From positions 372,001 to 436,000 of the forward strand of contig NZ_FNKA01000001.1 of the NCBI RefSeq assembly GCF_900101335.1: 64,000 bases of DNA, read 5' to 3'. How positions within the stretch are numbered: the first letter of the stretch is position 1; every line of letters starts with the position of its first letter. This document shows, piece by piece, positions 8,539 through 17,106 of this stretch. The stretch is from Quadrisphaera sp. DSM 44207 (lineage in GTDB: Bacteria; Actinomycetota; Actinomycetes; Actinomycetales; Quadrisphaeraceae). The position numbers and the translations under genes are program-made. A model generated the notes under the pieces. The model was not told the DNA's origin, did no database searches, and saw only the letters and a list, made by a program, of their open reading frames with translations.

Positions 8539-9746
8539 TCCGGTCCTCGGCGCGGGCGCGGAGTGTGCAGCTCGAGTTCGAAGTGACGCCGCATGTAGTC
8601 GTCGAACTGCGGGACGGTGAACGCGGCATAGCCGAGACGCGGACTGTAGACGAGACCTCGCCTGATCAGTGCATCTCGGGTCTGCCCGACCGGAGCTGAA
8701 GACTTCAGGCCGAGAACTGCGGCGATGTCTCCGCTGGAGTGCTCACCTGGGCCGAGTTGAGCCATGGCGCGGAGGTAGCGGCGCTGTGCGTCGGGCAGCC
8801 TGTCTGTGCGGAAGGTGAAGAAGCCTCGATCGAGCCAGTCCCTCACGAGAGGGCCGACTCGGATCGCGTCCTCCAGGGTGATCGGAGACGCCTCGGACGT
8901 GCGCCAGAGGTGGTCACCGAACACCTGCAGGAAGAACGGGTGACCGTCCGTGAACCGCACTGCCTCGTCAAGCGCGGAGCTGAGCATCTCGACTCCCTCA
9001 GCCCTTGCCGGCTCGGCTAGAGCCGCCATGGCATCGGCGCTGACCAGCCGCTCCACGGTCCTGGTCTCGAACATGCGCTCGGAGTACGAGGCAGCTTCTG
9101 CTAACACTCCTCGCGTCTGAGGCAGTCCTGCGGCGACCATGGTGAGCGGCAGGGTCCGTTGGGCGACCTTGTGCAGTGCCGACACCACGGCGCCGAGCGC
9201 CTCCGAAGCGGCGAACTGCAGTTCGTCGAACATGAAGGCCACTCCACGCCTGTGGTCCCGTGCGGCTTCGCCCAAGGCGACGAAGAGGTCCGTGACGTCC
9301 CGCACGGGGTCACCGCTAGCCGCCTGCTGCTCATCAGGGGCCGCCAGTCCGATGGTGAGGCCGCCGATCGACTAGGTAGCCTCCATGCCGCCCAGGATCC
9401 GCGAGACCTTCTTGGCGGCCGCGCTCCATCGAGAGGGCGGAGCGATCTCGAGAAGAGCCTCACGAACCAGCCTGGACACGGTCTCGATCACGTTGGACCC
9501 GGCCGTGAGTTCGTACTCGACGACGACCCACTGTCGCGTCAGGGCAGCGCGGGCGAACTCGTTGAGGAGCACCGTCTTGCCCACACCGCGTAGGCCGACG
9601 ATGAGGGTGCACTGAGCCCCTCGGCCGTTCTCGAGCCGCTGGAGACGCGCTTGGAAATCCGACAGCTCCCTTGCGCGGCCGATGAGGAAGGCCGGTGGCT
9701 GCCCAGCCCCGGGCGTGTAGGGGTTCAGCACCGCGTCAAGAGGCAC
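8535..9746 (-). pseudogene. AAA/STAND-like ATPase with in-frame amber stop
   Basis: A 404-codon frame that would encode a P-loop ATPase of the type found beside accessory and defence genes. Walker A is VGLRGVGKTVLLNEFARAA near residue 50, and Walker B is VAFMFDELQFAASEALGA near 165. A winged-helix-like C-terminus (GDIAAVLGLKSSAPVGQTRDAL) resembles archaeal-type ATPases. Codon 125 (9372-9374) is TAG; upstream and downstream halves are in the same frame and both read as normal protein, so one substitution explains the break. Nearby sequence is AT-richer than the genome, which suggests transfer. Possibilities are a decayed gene, a sequencing error or readthrough. An inverted repeat sits at its promoter. 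Confidence 0.7.
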
Positions 9747-9762
9747 GCTACTTCTTTGCGCT

Positions 9763-9803
9763 CTTTACAGGACTTTGCGTACAGTACGCAAAGTCCTGTA
9801 AAG
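9763..9803. repeat. perfect inverted repeat, 19-bp arms, CAG spacer
   Basis: The arm starting CTTTACAGGACTTTGCGTA at 9763 is matched exactly by its reverse complement at 9785-9803, with CAG between. It lies 16 nt upstream of the ATPase GTG (minus strand) and next to the point where aldehyde dehydrogenase homology begins. A further CTTTGCG copy occurs about 10 nt to the left. It is best read as an operator or a recombination site. It is AT-rich compared with the surroundings. Confidence 0.85.
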
Positions 9804-9859
9804 ATCGCAAGAGGACCTGGCTGTGATGAGCACCGGCGTCCGATCCGAGGACCTGCTGC

Positions 9860-10198
9860 GTGACGGGCCTGCGCCAGGACGACGAGATCGCCCGCGAGGA
9901 GGTCTTCGGCCCCGTCATCACGGTGCAGCGCGTCGAGGACGAGGCGCAGGCGGTGCGCTGGGCCGACGACAGCCAGTACGGCCTCGCCTCGAGCGCGTGG
10001 ACGCGCGACCACGGGCGGGTGATGCGCATGGCGAAGGCCCTGGACTTCGGATGCGTTTGGATCAACACGCGCATCCCGCTCGTGGCGGAGGTGCCGCACG
10101 GCGGCTTCGGCCGCTCCGGGTGCGGCAAGGACCTGTCCGCGTACGGCTTCGAGGACTACACCCGCACCGAGCACGTCATGAGCAGCATCACCGCGTAG
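9860..10198 (+). pseudogene. aldehyde dehydrogenase, C-terminal stump
   Basis: Encodes only the last 112 residues of a betaine/aminobutyraldehyde dehydrogenase-like enzyme (typical proteins are near 480-500 residues). It begins TGLRQDDEIAREEVFGPVIT and contains YGLASSAWTRDHGRVMRMA, FGCVWINTRIPL and the C-terminal GRSGCGKDLSAYGFEDYT. The NAD-binding domain and catalytic Cys/Glu region are absent, and upstream sequence shows no homology in any frame. The break coincides with the end of the low-GC ATPase/inverted-repeat segment, so insertion or deletion there probably removed the 5' part. Codon use is normal for this genome. Confidence 0.8.
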
Positions 10199-10202
10199 CG
10201 GC

Positions 10203-10307
10203 TCACAGGGCGAGGAGCACCAGCAGGAGGATCGCCGTCCCGACCAGGGAGATGAGCAGCGAGCCCAGGCAGCCGCTGCGGTTGCTGAAGAAGAGGAACA
10301 CGCGCAC
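10203..10307 (-). CDS. 34-residue membrane microprotein
   Basis: A short gene: GTG at 10307 preceded by GGGGAAG at 6 nt, reading VRVFLFFSNRSGCLGSLL and then ISLVGTAILLLVLLAL to a TGA. It is one membrane helix preceded by an aromatic/basic start with a Ser-Asn-Arg-Ser-Gly-Cys turn. Similar tiny proteins with this FFSNR-GC start occur in actinobacteria without assigned function (recollection, not a search). The good ribosome site and clean hydrophobic pattern support reality. GTG 10301 is an alternative start. The stop lies 4 nt from the end of the aldehyde dehydrogenase stump, convergent with it. Confidence 0.6.
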   Translation of the reverse strand: MRVFLFFSNRSGCLGSLLISLVGTAILLLVLLAL

Positions 10308-10437
10308 GAACTTCCCCGCGGCGGCGCTTCCACACCCGCCCCGGACGGGTCAGCCGCACCTCAAGCGCCCGATCCCGGGGTCGATCCTCCCTCCAGCGCG
10401 CCGCACCGGGCGGCGCGGCCCTGGAGGAGGCACCGGG

Positions 10438-10611
10438 ATGATCTCGCCGACGCACCCGCACCCGGAGGACGACGCGGTGATGGGGCTGCTGGCCGAGCGC
10501 GTGCCGCTCTCGCTCCTGTGCGACCTCGGCACCCGAGGCGGCCCGGACTCGGCGGGCATCCTGGCCGCCGAGGGCCGGCCCGAGCGGCCGTGGTGGGTGC
10601 AGGCGCGGTAG
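10438..10611 (+). CDS. conserved-looking small protein, 57 residues
   Basis: Starts at ATG 10438 after a strong GGAGGAGG ribosome site. The product has an acidic/His-rich beginning (HPHPEDDAV), a central MGLLAERVPLSLLCDL segment and ends RPERPWWVQAR. The pattern recalls small actinobacterial proteins with a LL-ERVPLSLL-DL core, but no function is known. There is no membrane helix or signal peptide. Downstream lies a GC-rich tandem repeat rather than a gene. Confidence 0.55.
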   Translation: MISPTHPHPEDDAVMGLLAERVPLSLLCDLGTRGGPDSAGILAAEGRPERPWWVQAR

Positions 10612-10629
10612 GCGCCCCGTGCGTCCTGC

Positions 10630-10684
10630 GTGTTCCGGCGGTGTTCCGGCGGTGTTCCGGCTGGGTTCCGGCGGCGTTCCGGCG
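10630..10684. repeat. 11-bp tandem repeat, five copies
   Basis: Imperfect copies of GTGTTCCGGCG. The first two are identical; the later copies change one or two bases. It fills the gap between two small genes. No function is visible; slippage expansion is the simplest explanation. Confidence 0.8.
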
Positions 10685-10742
10685 GCGCCGGCTCGGCGTG
10701 TTCGCCAGCGGGACGGGCGCGCGCGTGCCGACACTGGACGGC

Positions 10743-10949
10743 ATGGCTGGTGACATGGCTGGTGGCACGGCTGGTGACGCGCCTGGTGACGACGAGCTGC
10801 TGACGAGGTCCGCCGAGGTGCCGCGTCCTCGCACGCCGATGCACCAGCGCCGGTGCACGTGCATCTGGTCCGGGCCGCAGGCCCGGACCATCCCCGACCC
10901 GTTCTGCCCCTCGGCCGTCCTGCACGTGGACGACGCCGCCCGCCGCTGA
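10743..10949 (+). CDS. hypothetical small Cys-containing protein
   Basis: A 68-residue frame from ATG 10743 with a repetitive Gly/Ala start (MAGDMAGGTAGDAPGDDE) and a more protein-like end (QRRCTCIWSGPQARTIPDPF, then CPSAVLHVDDAARR). There are three Cys residues, which might bind metal. No clear ribosome site is present and the repetitive start may reflect the repeat-rich neighbourhood. It ends just before a hairpin shared with the convergent gene. Confidence 0.35.
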   Translation: MAGDMAGGTAGDAPGDDELLTRSAEVPRPRTPMHQRRCTCIWSGPQARTIPDPFCPSAVLHVDDAARR

Positions 10950-10954
10950 GCGCT

Positions 10955-10972
10955 GGGCCCGGCGCCGGGCCT
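10955..10972. terminator. bidirectional hairpin
   Basis: Self-complementary GGGCCCGGCGCCGGGCC core (8 bp on each side of the centre, then a G-T pair) between convergent reading frames. No T tract. Confidence 0.45.
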
Positions 10973-11364
10973 CAGCGGGGGTCGGACAGGCCGTACCGGG
11001 CGAGCAGCACGGCCACGGCCGTGCACGGCGAGGGGCCGCCGCACGCGGGGCACGCGCCGGCGGGCGCGCGCGGCGCGCGCGGGTGCGGCAGGCGCGCGAA
11101 GAGGCGGTGCTGCTGGACGGCGGAGCGGTCGCGCATGAGCGCCGGCAGGTGCGGGCCCAGGTCGGACGCCGTCCAGGCGCCCGTGCGGGCGACCTCGGCG
11201 CGCGCCAGGTGCACCCGCCGCTCGACCTCGGCGATGGCGACCAGCAGCCGGTCGTGCACGTCCTCGGCGCCGCCGGGCGCGGCGGCTGCGGCGGGCGCAC
11301 CGGGCGCACCGGGTGCGACGGGAGCGCTGGTCTCCTCGCGGGGCGCGTTCCGGGTCGTGCGCAT
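10972..11364 (-). CDS. hypothetical protein
   Basis: A 130-residue protein from ATG 11364, preceded by GAGGAGG. An Ala/Pro-rich N-terminus leads to a helical part (VHDRLLVAIAEVERRVHLAR) and then LPALMRDRSAVQQHRLFARL. A C-terminal CPACGGPSPCTAVAVLLARYG has three Cys, suggesting a small zinc knuckle. It is not assigned to a family. It stands alone between tRNA-Lys and a hairpin. Confidence 0.55.
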   Translation of the reverse strand: MRTTRNAPREETSAPVAPGAPGAPAAAAAPGGAEDVHDRLLVAIAEVERRVHLARAEVARTGAWTASDLGPHLPALMRDRSAVQQHRLFARLPHPRAPRAPAGACPACGGPSPCTAVAVLLARYGLSDPR

Positions 11365-11495
11365 CGGGGGGTCCTCCTCGCAGGCGGTCCCGTCCCATCG
11401 GCAGGAGCCGGGCCGGCGTTGAGCCCCGCGCGCCGGGGACCGCGGCCCGGACGCGCAGGAGCCCCACCCGCGCTCGCCGCCGGTGGGGCTCCTCG

Positions 11496-12917
<1,422 letters not shown>

Positions 12918-12997
12918 GTCCCGCGGCAGCGGGCCGGGCGCGTCGAGGACGGTGTAGCGGGCGTTGGGCCGCGCCGCGCCCGGGGGTCGCGCGGCGC

Positions 12998-13339
12998 TCA
13001 GAGGTACAGGCCCGTCTGGCCGCCCTCGACGCGCGGGGCGGCCACGGCGTGCAGGTCGCGCTCGCGCAGCAGCACGTACTCGCTGCCCTGCAGCTCGACC
13101 TCGGCGCGGTCCTCGGGGTCGAACAGCACGCGGTCGCCCAGCTGCACCTGGCGCACGTGCTGCCCGACGGCGGCCACGGACCCCCACGACAGGCGCCTCC
13201 CGACGGCCGCGGTGGCCGGGATGACGATGCCGCTGCCCGAGCGGCGCTCGCCCGCCTCGCGGTCCAGGGAGACCAGCACGCGGTCGTGCAGCATGCGGAT
13301 CGGCAGCCGCTCCCCCGCGCCGGCGCTCGTCTGGCTCAC
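12998..13339 (-). CDS. GroES-like co-chaperonin
   Basis: A 113-residue Cpn10-fold protein. It shows PIRMLHDRVLVSLDREAGER, the mobile-loop region SGSGIVIPATA, GDRVLFDPEDRAEVELQGSE and the closing EYVLLRERDLHAV. It is not next to a groEL, and the loop differs from classic GroES, so it is likely a paralogue. GTG 13339 is 7 nt after TACGGT (minus strand, 13347-13352), so it is probably leaderless. The P450 frame lies just downstream on the same strand. Confidence 0.8.
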   Translation of the reverse strand: MSQTSAGAGERLPIRMLHDRVLVSLDREAGERRSGSGIVIPATAAVGRRLSWGSVAAVGQHVRQVQLGDRVLFDPEDRAEVELQGSEYVLLRERDLHAVAAPRVEGGQTGLYL

Positions 13340-13370
13340 GCCGCCGACCGTACCCGCCGCGGGCGGCGGG

Positions 13371-13703
13371 TCAGGAGCGGCGGCGGCGCCAGATCGACGC
13401 GCCCAGCAGCCCGAGCACCACGGCGCCCGCGGCGGCGACGCGCTCCACCCGCAGCGCGCCGTCCTCGTCGAGGACCAGCTCGCGGGCCCTCGCCTGCGCG
13501 TCGGCCGCCGTGCGGCGCGCCAGCTCCTTGGGCGCCACGCGCGCGGTGAGTTCGTCGACGGTGCGGGCCAGGTGGTCCTGGCGGGCGTCGATCTCCCGCT
13601 GCAGCCGCGCCGGGTCGGTGGGCAGGTCCGAGGACCCCTGCCGGTTCACGGGCCGGCCCGGGGAGTTCGGCGCGTCGGCGTGGTCGTTGCTCGGGCTGGA
13701 CAT
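13371..13703 (-). CDS. DUF3618 protein
   Basis: A 110-residue protein. A polar N-terminus is followed by the DUF3618 core (DPARLQREIDARQDHLARTV, DELTARVAPKELARRT) and one C-terminal membrane helix (AAAGAVVLGLLGASIW) with a basic end. The family is common in actinobacteria and of unknown function, probably tail-anchored in the membrane. ATG 13703 is 7 nt past TAGGTT on the minus strand, a leaderless arrangement, and is preferred over TTG 13712. Confidence 0.8.
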   Translation of the reverse strand: MSSPSNDHADAPNSPGRPVNRQGSSDLPTDPARLQREIDARQDHLARTVDELTARVAPKELARRTAADAQARARELVLDEDGALRVERVAAAGAVVLGLLGASIWRRRRS

Positions 13704-13713
13704 GCCGGGCAAC

Positions 13714-14529
13714 CTAGCGCGCGCCCGATCCGTCGGCAGTCCGGGAGGCCGGGTCGAACCCGAACGGCAGCTCCAGGCGGTGCGCGGCCAGCAGCTCGGC
13801 GTCGGCGAGCAGCCGCCGCGTCGGGCCGTCGGCGACGATGCGGCCGCCGTCCAGCACCACCGAGCGCGGGCAGGTCTGCAGCGCGTACGGCAGGTCGTGG
13901 GTGACGACGACGACCGTGACGTCCAGGCGCTCGAGCACCTCCGCGAGCTCCCGGCGGCTGGCCGGGTCGAGGTTGCTCGTCGGCTCGTCGAGCACGAGCA
14001 CCTCCGGCCGCATCGCGAGCACCGTGGCCACCGCCACGCGCCGCCGCTGCCCGAAGGACAGGTGGTGCGGAGGGCGGTCGGCGGCGTCCGCCATGCCCAC
14101 CTGCTCCAGCGCCCGCCCCACCCGCCGCTCCAGCTCCTCGCCGCGCAGGCCGGCGTTGCGCGGCCCGAACGCGACGTCGTCGCGCACGGTGGGCATGAAC
14201 AGCTGGTCGTCCGGGTCCTGGAAGACCAGGCCCACGCGCCGGCGCACCTCCGCCAGGCTCGCGCGGGTCAGCGGCAGGCCGCCCACGACGACCTCGCCGC
14301 TGCCGGTGCCGCCGGCGACCGCGCCGAGCACGCCGGCCAGGTGCAGCACGAGCGTCGTCTTGCCGGCGCCGTTGGGGCCCAGCACGGCGACGCGCTCGCC
14401 GCGCTCGACCACCAGGTCCACGCCGAAGAGCACCTGGCGCCCGTCGGGGTGGGCGAACGCCAGGCGCCGCACCTGCAGGGACGGCGGCGCTCCGGACGAC
14501 GGCGTTCCGGACGACGGCGCGGCGCTCAC
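13714..14529 (-). CDS. cbiO: cobalt/nickel ECF transporter ATPase
   Basis: A 271-residue ABC ATPase that powers the CbiMNQO energy-coupling factor importer at the inner face of the membrane. Walker A is LGPNGAGKTTLVLHLAG near residue 53. The Q-loop is VFQDPDDQLFMPTV, typical of ECF ATPases. The signature is HHLSFGQRRRVAVA, and Walker B is VLVLDEPTSNLDPAS. GTG 14529 overlaps the cbiQ stop by 4 nt (GTGA), showing translational coupling. It is the last gene of the operon. Metal specificity (Co or Ni) cannot be read from the ATPase. Confidence 0.92.
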   Translation of the reverse strand: MSAAPSSGTPSSGAPPSLQVRRLAFAHPDGRQVLFGVDLVVERGERVAVLGPNGAGKTTLVLHLAGVLGAVAGGTGSGEVVVGGLPLTRASLAEVRRRVGLVFQDPDDQLFMPTVRDDVAFGPRNAGLRGEELERRVGRALEQVGMADAADRPPHHLSFGQRRRVAVATVLAMRPEVLVLDEPTSNLDPASRRELAEVLERLDVTVVVVTHDLPYALQTCPRSVVLDGGRIVADGPTRRLLADAELLAAHRLELPFGFDPASRTADGSGAR

Positions 14530-15308
14530 GCCGCGCTCCCTGCGAGGGGGCCCGCGCCGGCGGCGAGGGCCGCGACGACGGCAGCCGCCGCCGGCAGCGC
14601 CGCCGCCGCCAGCCACTGCGGCGCGCGGGCGCGCACCCCCTCCGGCGCCACCGCCCCGCCGCGCCAGCCGCGCGCGAGCATCGCCTGCTGCACGCGCTCC
14701 CCCCGCTCGTAGGTGCGCACGAACACCGCGCCGACGCCCGCGGCCACCGCCGCCAGGTGCCGGGCGCGGCTGGCGGGGGCGCCGCGCACCTCCCGCGCGA
14801 TCCGCACCCGGCGCAGGTCGTCGGCGACCACCGCGGCGTAGCGCAGCATGAACGCCATCACCGACAGCAGCGGCGCGGGCAGGCGCAGCCGCTCCAGACC
14901 TGCCAGCAGGTCGCGCGGTGCGGTCGTGCTGGCCAGCAGCACCGCCGCGCCCGTCCCGAGCGTCGCCTTGGCGAGCAGCGTGCCGGCACCCAGCAGGCCC
15001 GGCTGCGAGAGCGCCACGCCGGCGACCTGCGTGCGCGGGCCGGTCGCCACGAGGGGCAGCAGGAGGGCGGAGACGGCGAACGGGGCCTCCACGACGAGGC
15101 GCCGGCCGAGCACGGGCAGCGGCACCCGGGCCAGGAGGACGGCGAGCAGCAGCAGGGCGGCCTGGGCGGCGAACGCGGCCCAGGCGCCCGCCGGGGTGGC
15201 GACGACGGCGAGGGCGAACAGCACGAGGGCGAGGGTCTTCACGTGCGCGGGCAGCCGGTGCACGGGGCTGTCGCGCACCACGAGCAGCCCGTCGACGCCG
15301 GCGCTCAC
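14526..15308 (-). CDS. cbiQ: cobalt/nickel ECF transporter T component
   Basis: A 260-residue membrane protein, the transmembrane coupling subunit. It begins near RDSPVHRLPAHVKTLALVLF, shows about five membrane helices, and carries the two cytoplasmic Ala-Arg-Gly coupling motifs in degenerate form (IAREVRGAPASRARHL and MLARGWRGG) that contact the ATPase. GTG 15308 overlaps the cbiM stop (GTGA). Confidence 0.9.
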   Translation of the reverse strand: MSAGVDGLLVVRDSPVHRLPAHVKTLALVLFALAVVATPAGAWAAFAAQAALLLLAVLLARVPLPVLGRRLVVEAPFAVSALLLPLVATGPRTQVAGVALSQPGLLGAGTLLAKATLGTGAAVLLASTTAPRDLLAGLERLRLPAPLLSVMAFMLRYAAVVADDLRRVRIAREVRGAPASRARHLAAVAAGVGAVFVRTYERGERVQQAMLARGWRGGAVAPEGVRARAPQWLAAAALPAAAAVVAALAAGAGPLAGSAA

Positions 15309-16354
15309 CCCCGGGCGCCGCGGCGCGCCCGCAGGGAGCGGGACGCGCTCGCGGCCGCCAGCGCGAGGAGCACGGTGACGAGGACGCCGGCGACGCCGGC
15401 GAGCCCGGTCGCCACCGCCGGGCTCGTCACGCCGCGCAGCGCGTAGTCCGCCAGCGGCGAGGCGGCCGTCAGCGGCGAGGCGGCCGCGGCGTCGAAGCCG
15501 AGCACCGCGCTCACGCGCTCCAGGCCGTCCGGGGAGGTGCTGGCCACCAGGCCCGCCAGCCCGGCGACCACCGCGGTGACCGCCAGCCCGGTGGCCAGCG
15601 GCAGCGCCGCCCGGGCGGGCGCCGCCGGGTGCGCCGCCGGGTGCGCCGCCGCGCTCGCCGTCACCGTGCTGCGGACGCCGGCGGCGTCCACGAGCACGAG
15701 GTCCGGGCGCAGGTGCCGCGCGGCGTGCACGAGGTCCGGGCGGGTCGCCACCACCGCCGCGACCACGGAGGCGGTGATCACCGCCTCCCCCAGGCCGATG
15801 ACGAGGTGCCAGCCGCCCATCGCCAGCGCCAGGGCGCCGACGGGCACGGGCACGGCGCCGCCGATCGCGTACAGGCCCGTGAAGGCGAGCGCGGCGGCGG
15901 GCACGGAGACCAGGCCGGCCGCGGCGGCGGCCGGCACGGCGCTGCGCGGGCGCCGCGGCAGCACCGAGAGCACCGCGCGCTGCACCAGCGCCGCGGCCAC
16001 GACGGCGACGACCGCCAGGAGCAGCACGTTGGTGCCCAGCGCCGTCAGGCCGCCGTCGGCGAACAGCAGCGCCTGGACGGCGAGGACGACCGTCATGCAC
16101 AGCACCGCCGTCCACGGGCCCACCAGCGCCACGGCCAGCGCGCCGCCGACCAGGTGGCCGCTGGTGCCGGCCCCGACGGGGAAGTTGACCGTCTGGGCGG
16201 CGAAGACGAACGCCGCGGTCAGGCCCGCGAGGGGGGCGCCCGCCTCCCGCACCTCCTGCCCGGAGCGCTGCAGCGCCGCGCCCACCGCGCCGGCGGCGAC
16301 CGCCGCGGTCGCTGCGGAGGTCGTCGCGTCGAGGAAGCCGTCGGGCACGTGCAT
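15305..16354 (-). CDS. cbiM: cobalt/nickel ECF substrate component, CbiM-CbiN fusion
   Basis: A 349-residue membrane protein. It starts with the metal-binding N-terminus MHVPDGFLDATTS, whose His2 and free amino terminus chelate the metal ion after loss of fMet in the family. The S-component helices follow (FPVGAGTSGHLVGGALAVAL, GGWHLVIGLGEAVIT). The C-terminal third (about residue 260 onward) holds the CbiN/PDGLE part (ASTSPDGLERVSAVLGFD) between two helices, so M and N are fused. It is the first gene of a three-gene operon. A His-containing insert (AAAHPAAHPAAPA) lies at the fusion joint. A perfect palindrome sits 22 nt upstream. Confidence 0.92.
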   Translation of the reverse strand: MHVPDGFLDATTSAATAAVAAGAVGAALQRSGQEVREAGAPLAGLTAAFVFAAQTVNFPVGAGTSGHLVGGALAVALVGPWTAVLCMTVVLAVQALLFADGGLTALGTNVLLLAVVAVVAAALVQRAVLSVLPRRPRSAVPAAAAAGLVSVPAAALAFTGLYAIGGAVPVPVGALALAMGGWHLVIGLGEAVITASVVAAVVATRPDLVHAARHLRPDLVLVDAAGVRSTVTASAAAHPAAHPAAPARAALPLATGLAVTAVVAGLAGLVASTSPDGLERVSAVLGFDAAAASPLTAASPLADYALRGVTSPAVATGLAGVAGVLVTVLLALAAASASRSLRARRGARG

Positions 16355-16375
16355 GGCCGCGAGTCTCCTGCTACC

Positions 16376-16390
16376 TGCGACAGCGTCGCA
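16376..16390. promoter_or_regulatory. candidate metal-regulator operator
   Basis: Perfect inverted repeat TGCGAC-AGC-GTCGCA, 22 nt before the cbiM ATG. On the coding strand it reads TTGCGACGCTGTCGCAG, which resembles the TTGC...GCAA layout of Fur-family nickel regulators (Nur). The position over the leader or promoter of the uptake operon fits a repressor site. Specificity is inferred. Confidence 0.45.
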
Positions 16391-16488
16391 ACCAGCGTCC
16401 CGGCGGTGCCGGGGCCCGTGCGTGCGCACGGGTCGGCGCCCGTCCGCGAGGACGGCCGCCGCACGGGCCGCCGCGTAGGCTGCGGCGC

Positions 16489-16959
16489 GTGAGCCAGCGA
16501 CTCGAGGTCGGCGACCCGGCCCCGGACTTCACCCTCCCGGCGGTCCCGGGCGGCACCTTCTCGCTGTCCGGGCACCGCGGGCGCTCGGTGGTCGTCTACT
16601 TCTACCCGGCCGCCAGCACGCCGGGCTGCACCACGCAGGCGTGCGACTTCCGCGACTCCCTGGCCTCGCTGCAGGGCGCGGGCTACGACGTCGTGGGAGT
16701 CTCCCCCGACGACCTGGACGCCCTGCAGCGGTTCGCCGCCGACGAGCACCTGACCTACCCGCTCGCCAGCGACCCCGATCACGCCGTCCTCCAGGCGTGG
16801 GGCGCGTGGGGCGAGAAGACCGCGTACGGGCGCGCGAGCACGGGGGTGATCCGCTCCACGGTGGTCGTCGACCCCGAGGGCCGGGTGGCGCTGGCGCGCT
16901 ACGGCGTGAGGGCCAGCGGCCACGTCGCGCGCCTGCGCGAGGAGCTCGGCCTCGGCTGA
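16489..16959 (+). CDS. bcp: thiol peroxidase (BCP peroxiredoxin)
   Basis: A 156-residue cytosolic peroxiredoxin that reduces H2O2 and organic hydroperoxides. The peroxidatic Cys lies in TPGCTTQACDFRD near residue 46, with a second Cys five residues on, the usual atypical 2-Cys BCP/PrxQ spacing. GTG 16489 is 7 nt after TAGGCT (16476-16481), a leaderless promoter. It is divergent from the cbi operon. Confidence 0.93.
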   Translation: MSQRLEVGDPAPDFTLPAVPGGTFSLSGHRGRSVVVYFYPAASTPGCTTQACDFRDSLASLQGAGYDVVGVSPDDLDALQRFAADEHLTYPLASDPDHAVLQAWGAWGEKTAYGRASTGVIRSTVVVDPEGRVALARYGVRASGHVARLREELGLG

Positions 16960-16980
16960 CGCGCGTGCCGGGGCTCCGTC

Positions 16981-17062
16981 GCGCGAGTGGTGAAACTGGC
17001 AGCCACGCAGGGTTTAGGTCCCTGTGCCTCCGGGCGTGCGGGTTCGAGTCCCGCCTCGCGCA
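16981..17062 (+). tRNA. tRNA-Leu (TAG)
   Basis: Acceptor GCGCGAG/CTCGCGC. The anticodon stem CAGGG/CCCTG has loop TTTAGGT giving anticodon TAG. There is a class II long variable arm (TGCCTCCGGGCGT), and the T arm is GCGGGTTCGAGTCCCGC. CCA is not encoded. Confidence 0.95.
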
Positions 17063-17106
17063 CCGACCGGGTGGGTGGCCCGCGCCCTCGGGGGTAACAG
17101 GGGGCC

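Noticed and set aside
8062-9860. tRNA-His as an integration site with flanking attachment repeats
   Set aside because: No copy of the tRNA 3' end was found at the far side of the low-GC patch and no integrase gene is present.
10630-10684. CRISPR-like array
   Set aside because: Units are 11 bp and contiguous without spacers; simple tandem repeat.
16355-16488. Cobalamin riboswitch before cbiM
   Set aside because: The gap is only about 130 nt, is shared with the divergent bcp promoter and lacks a recognisable B12-box.
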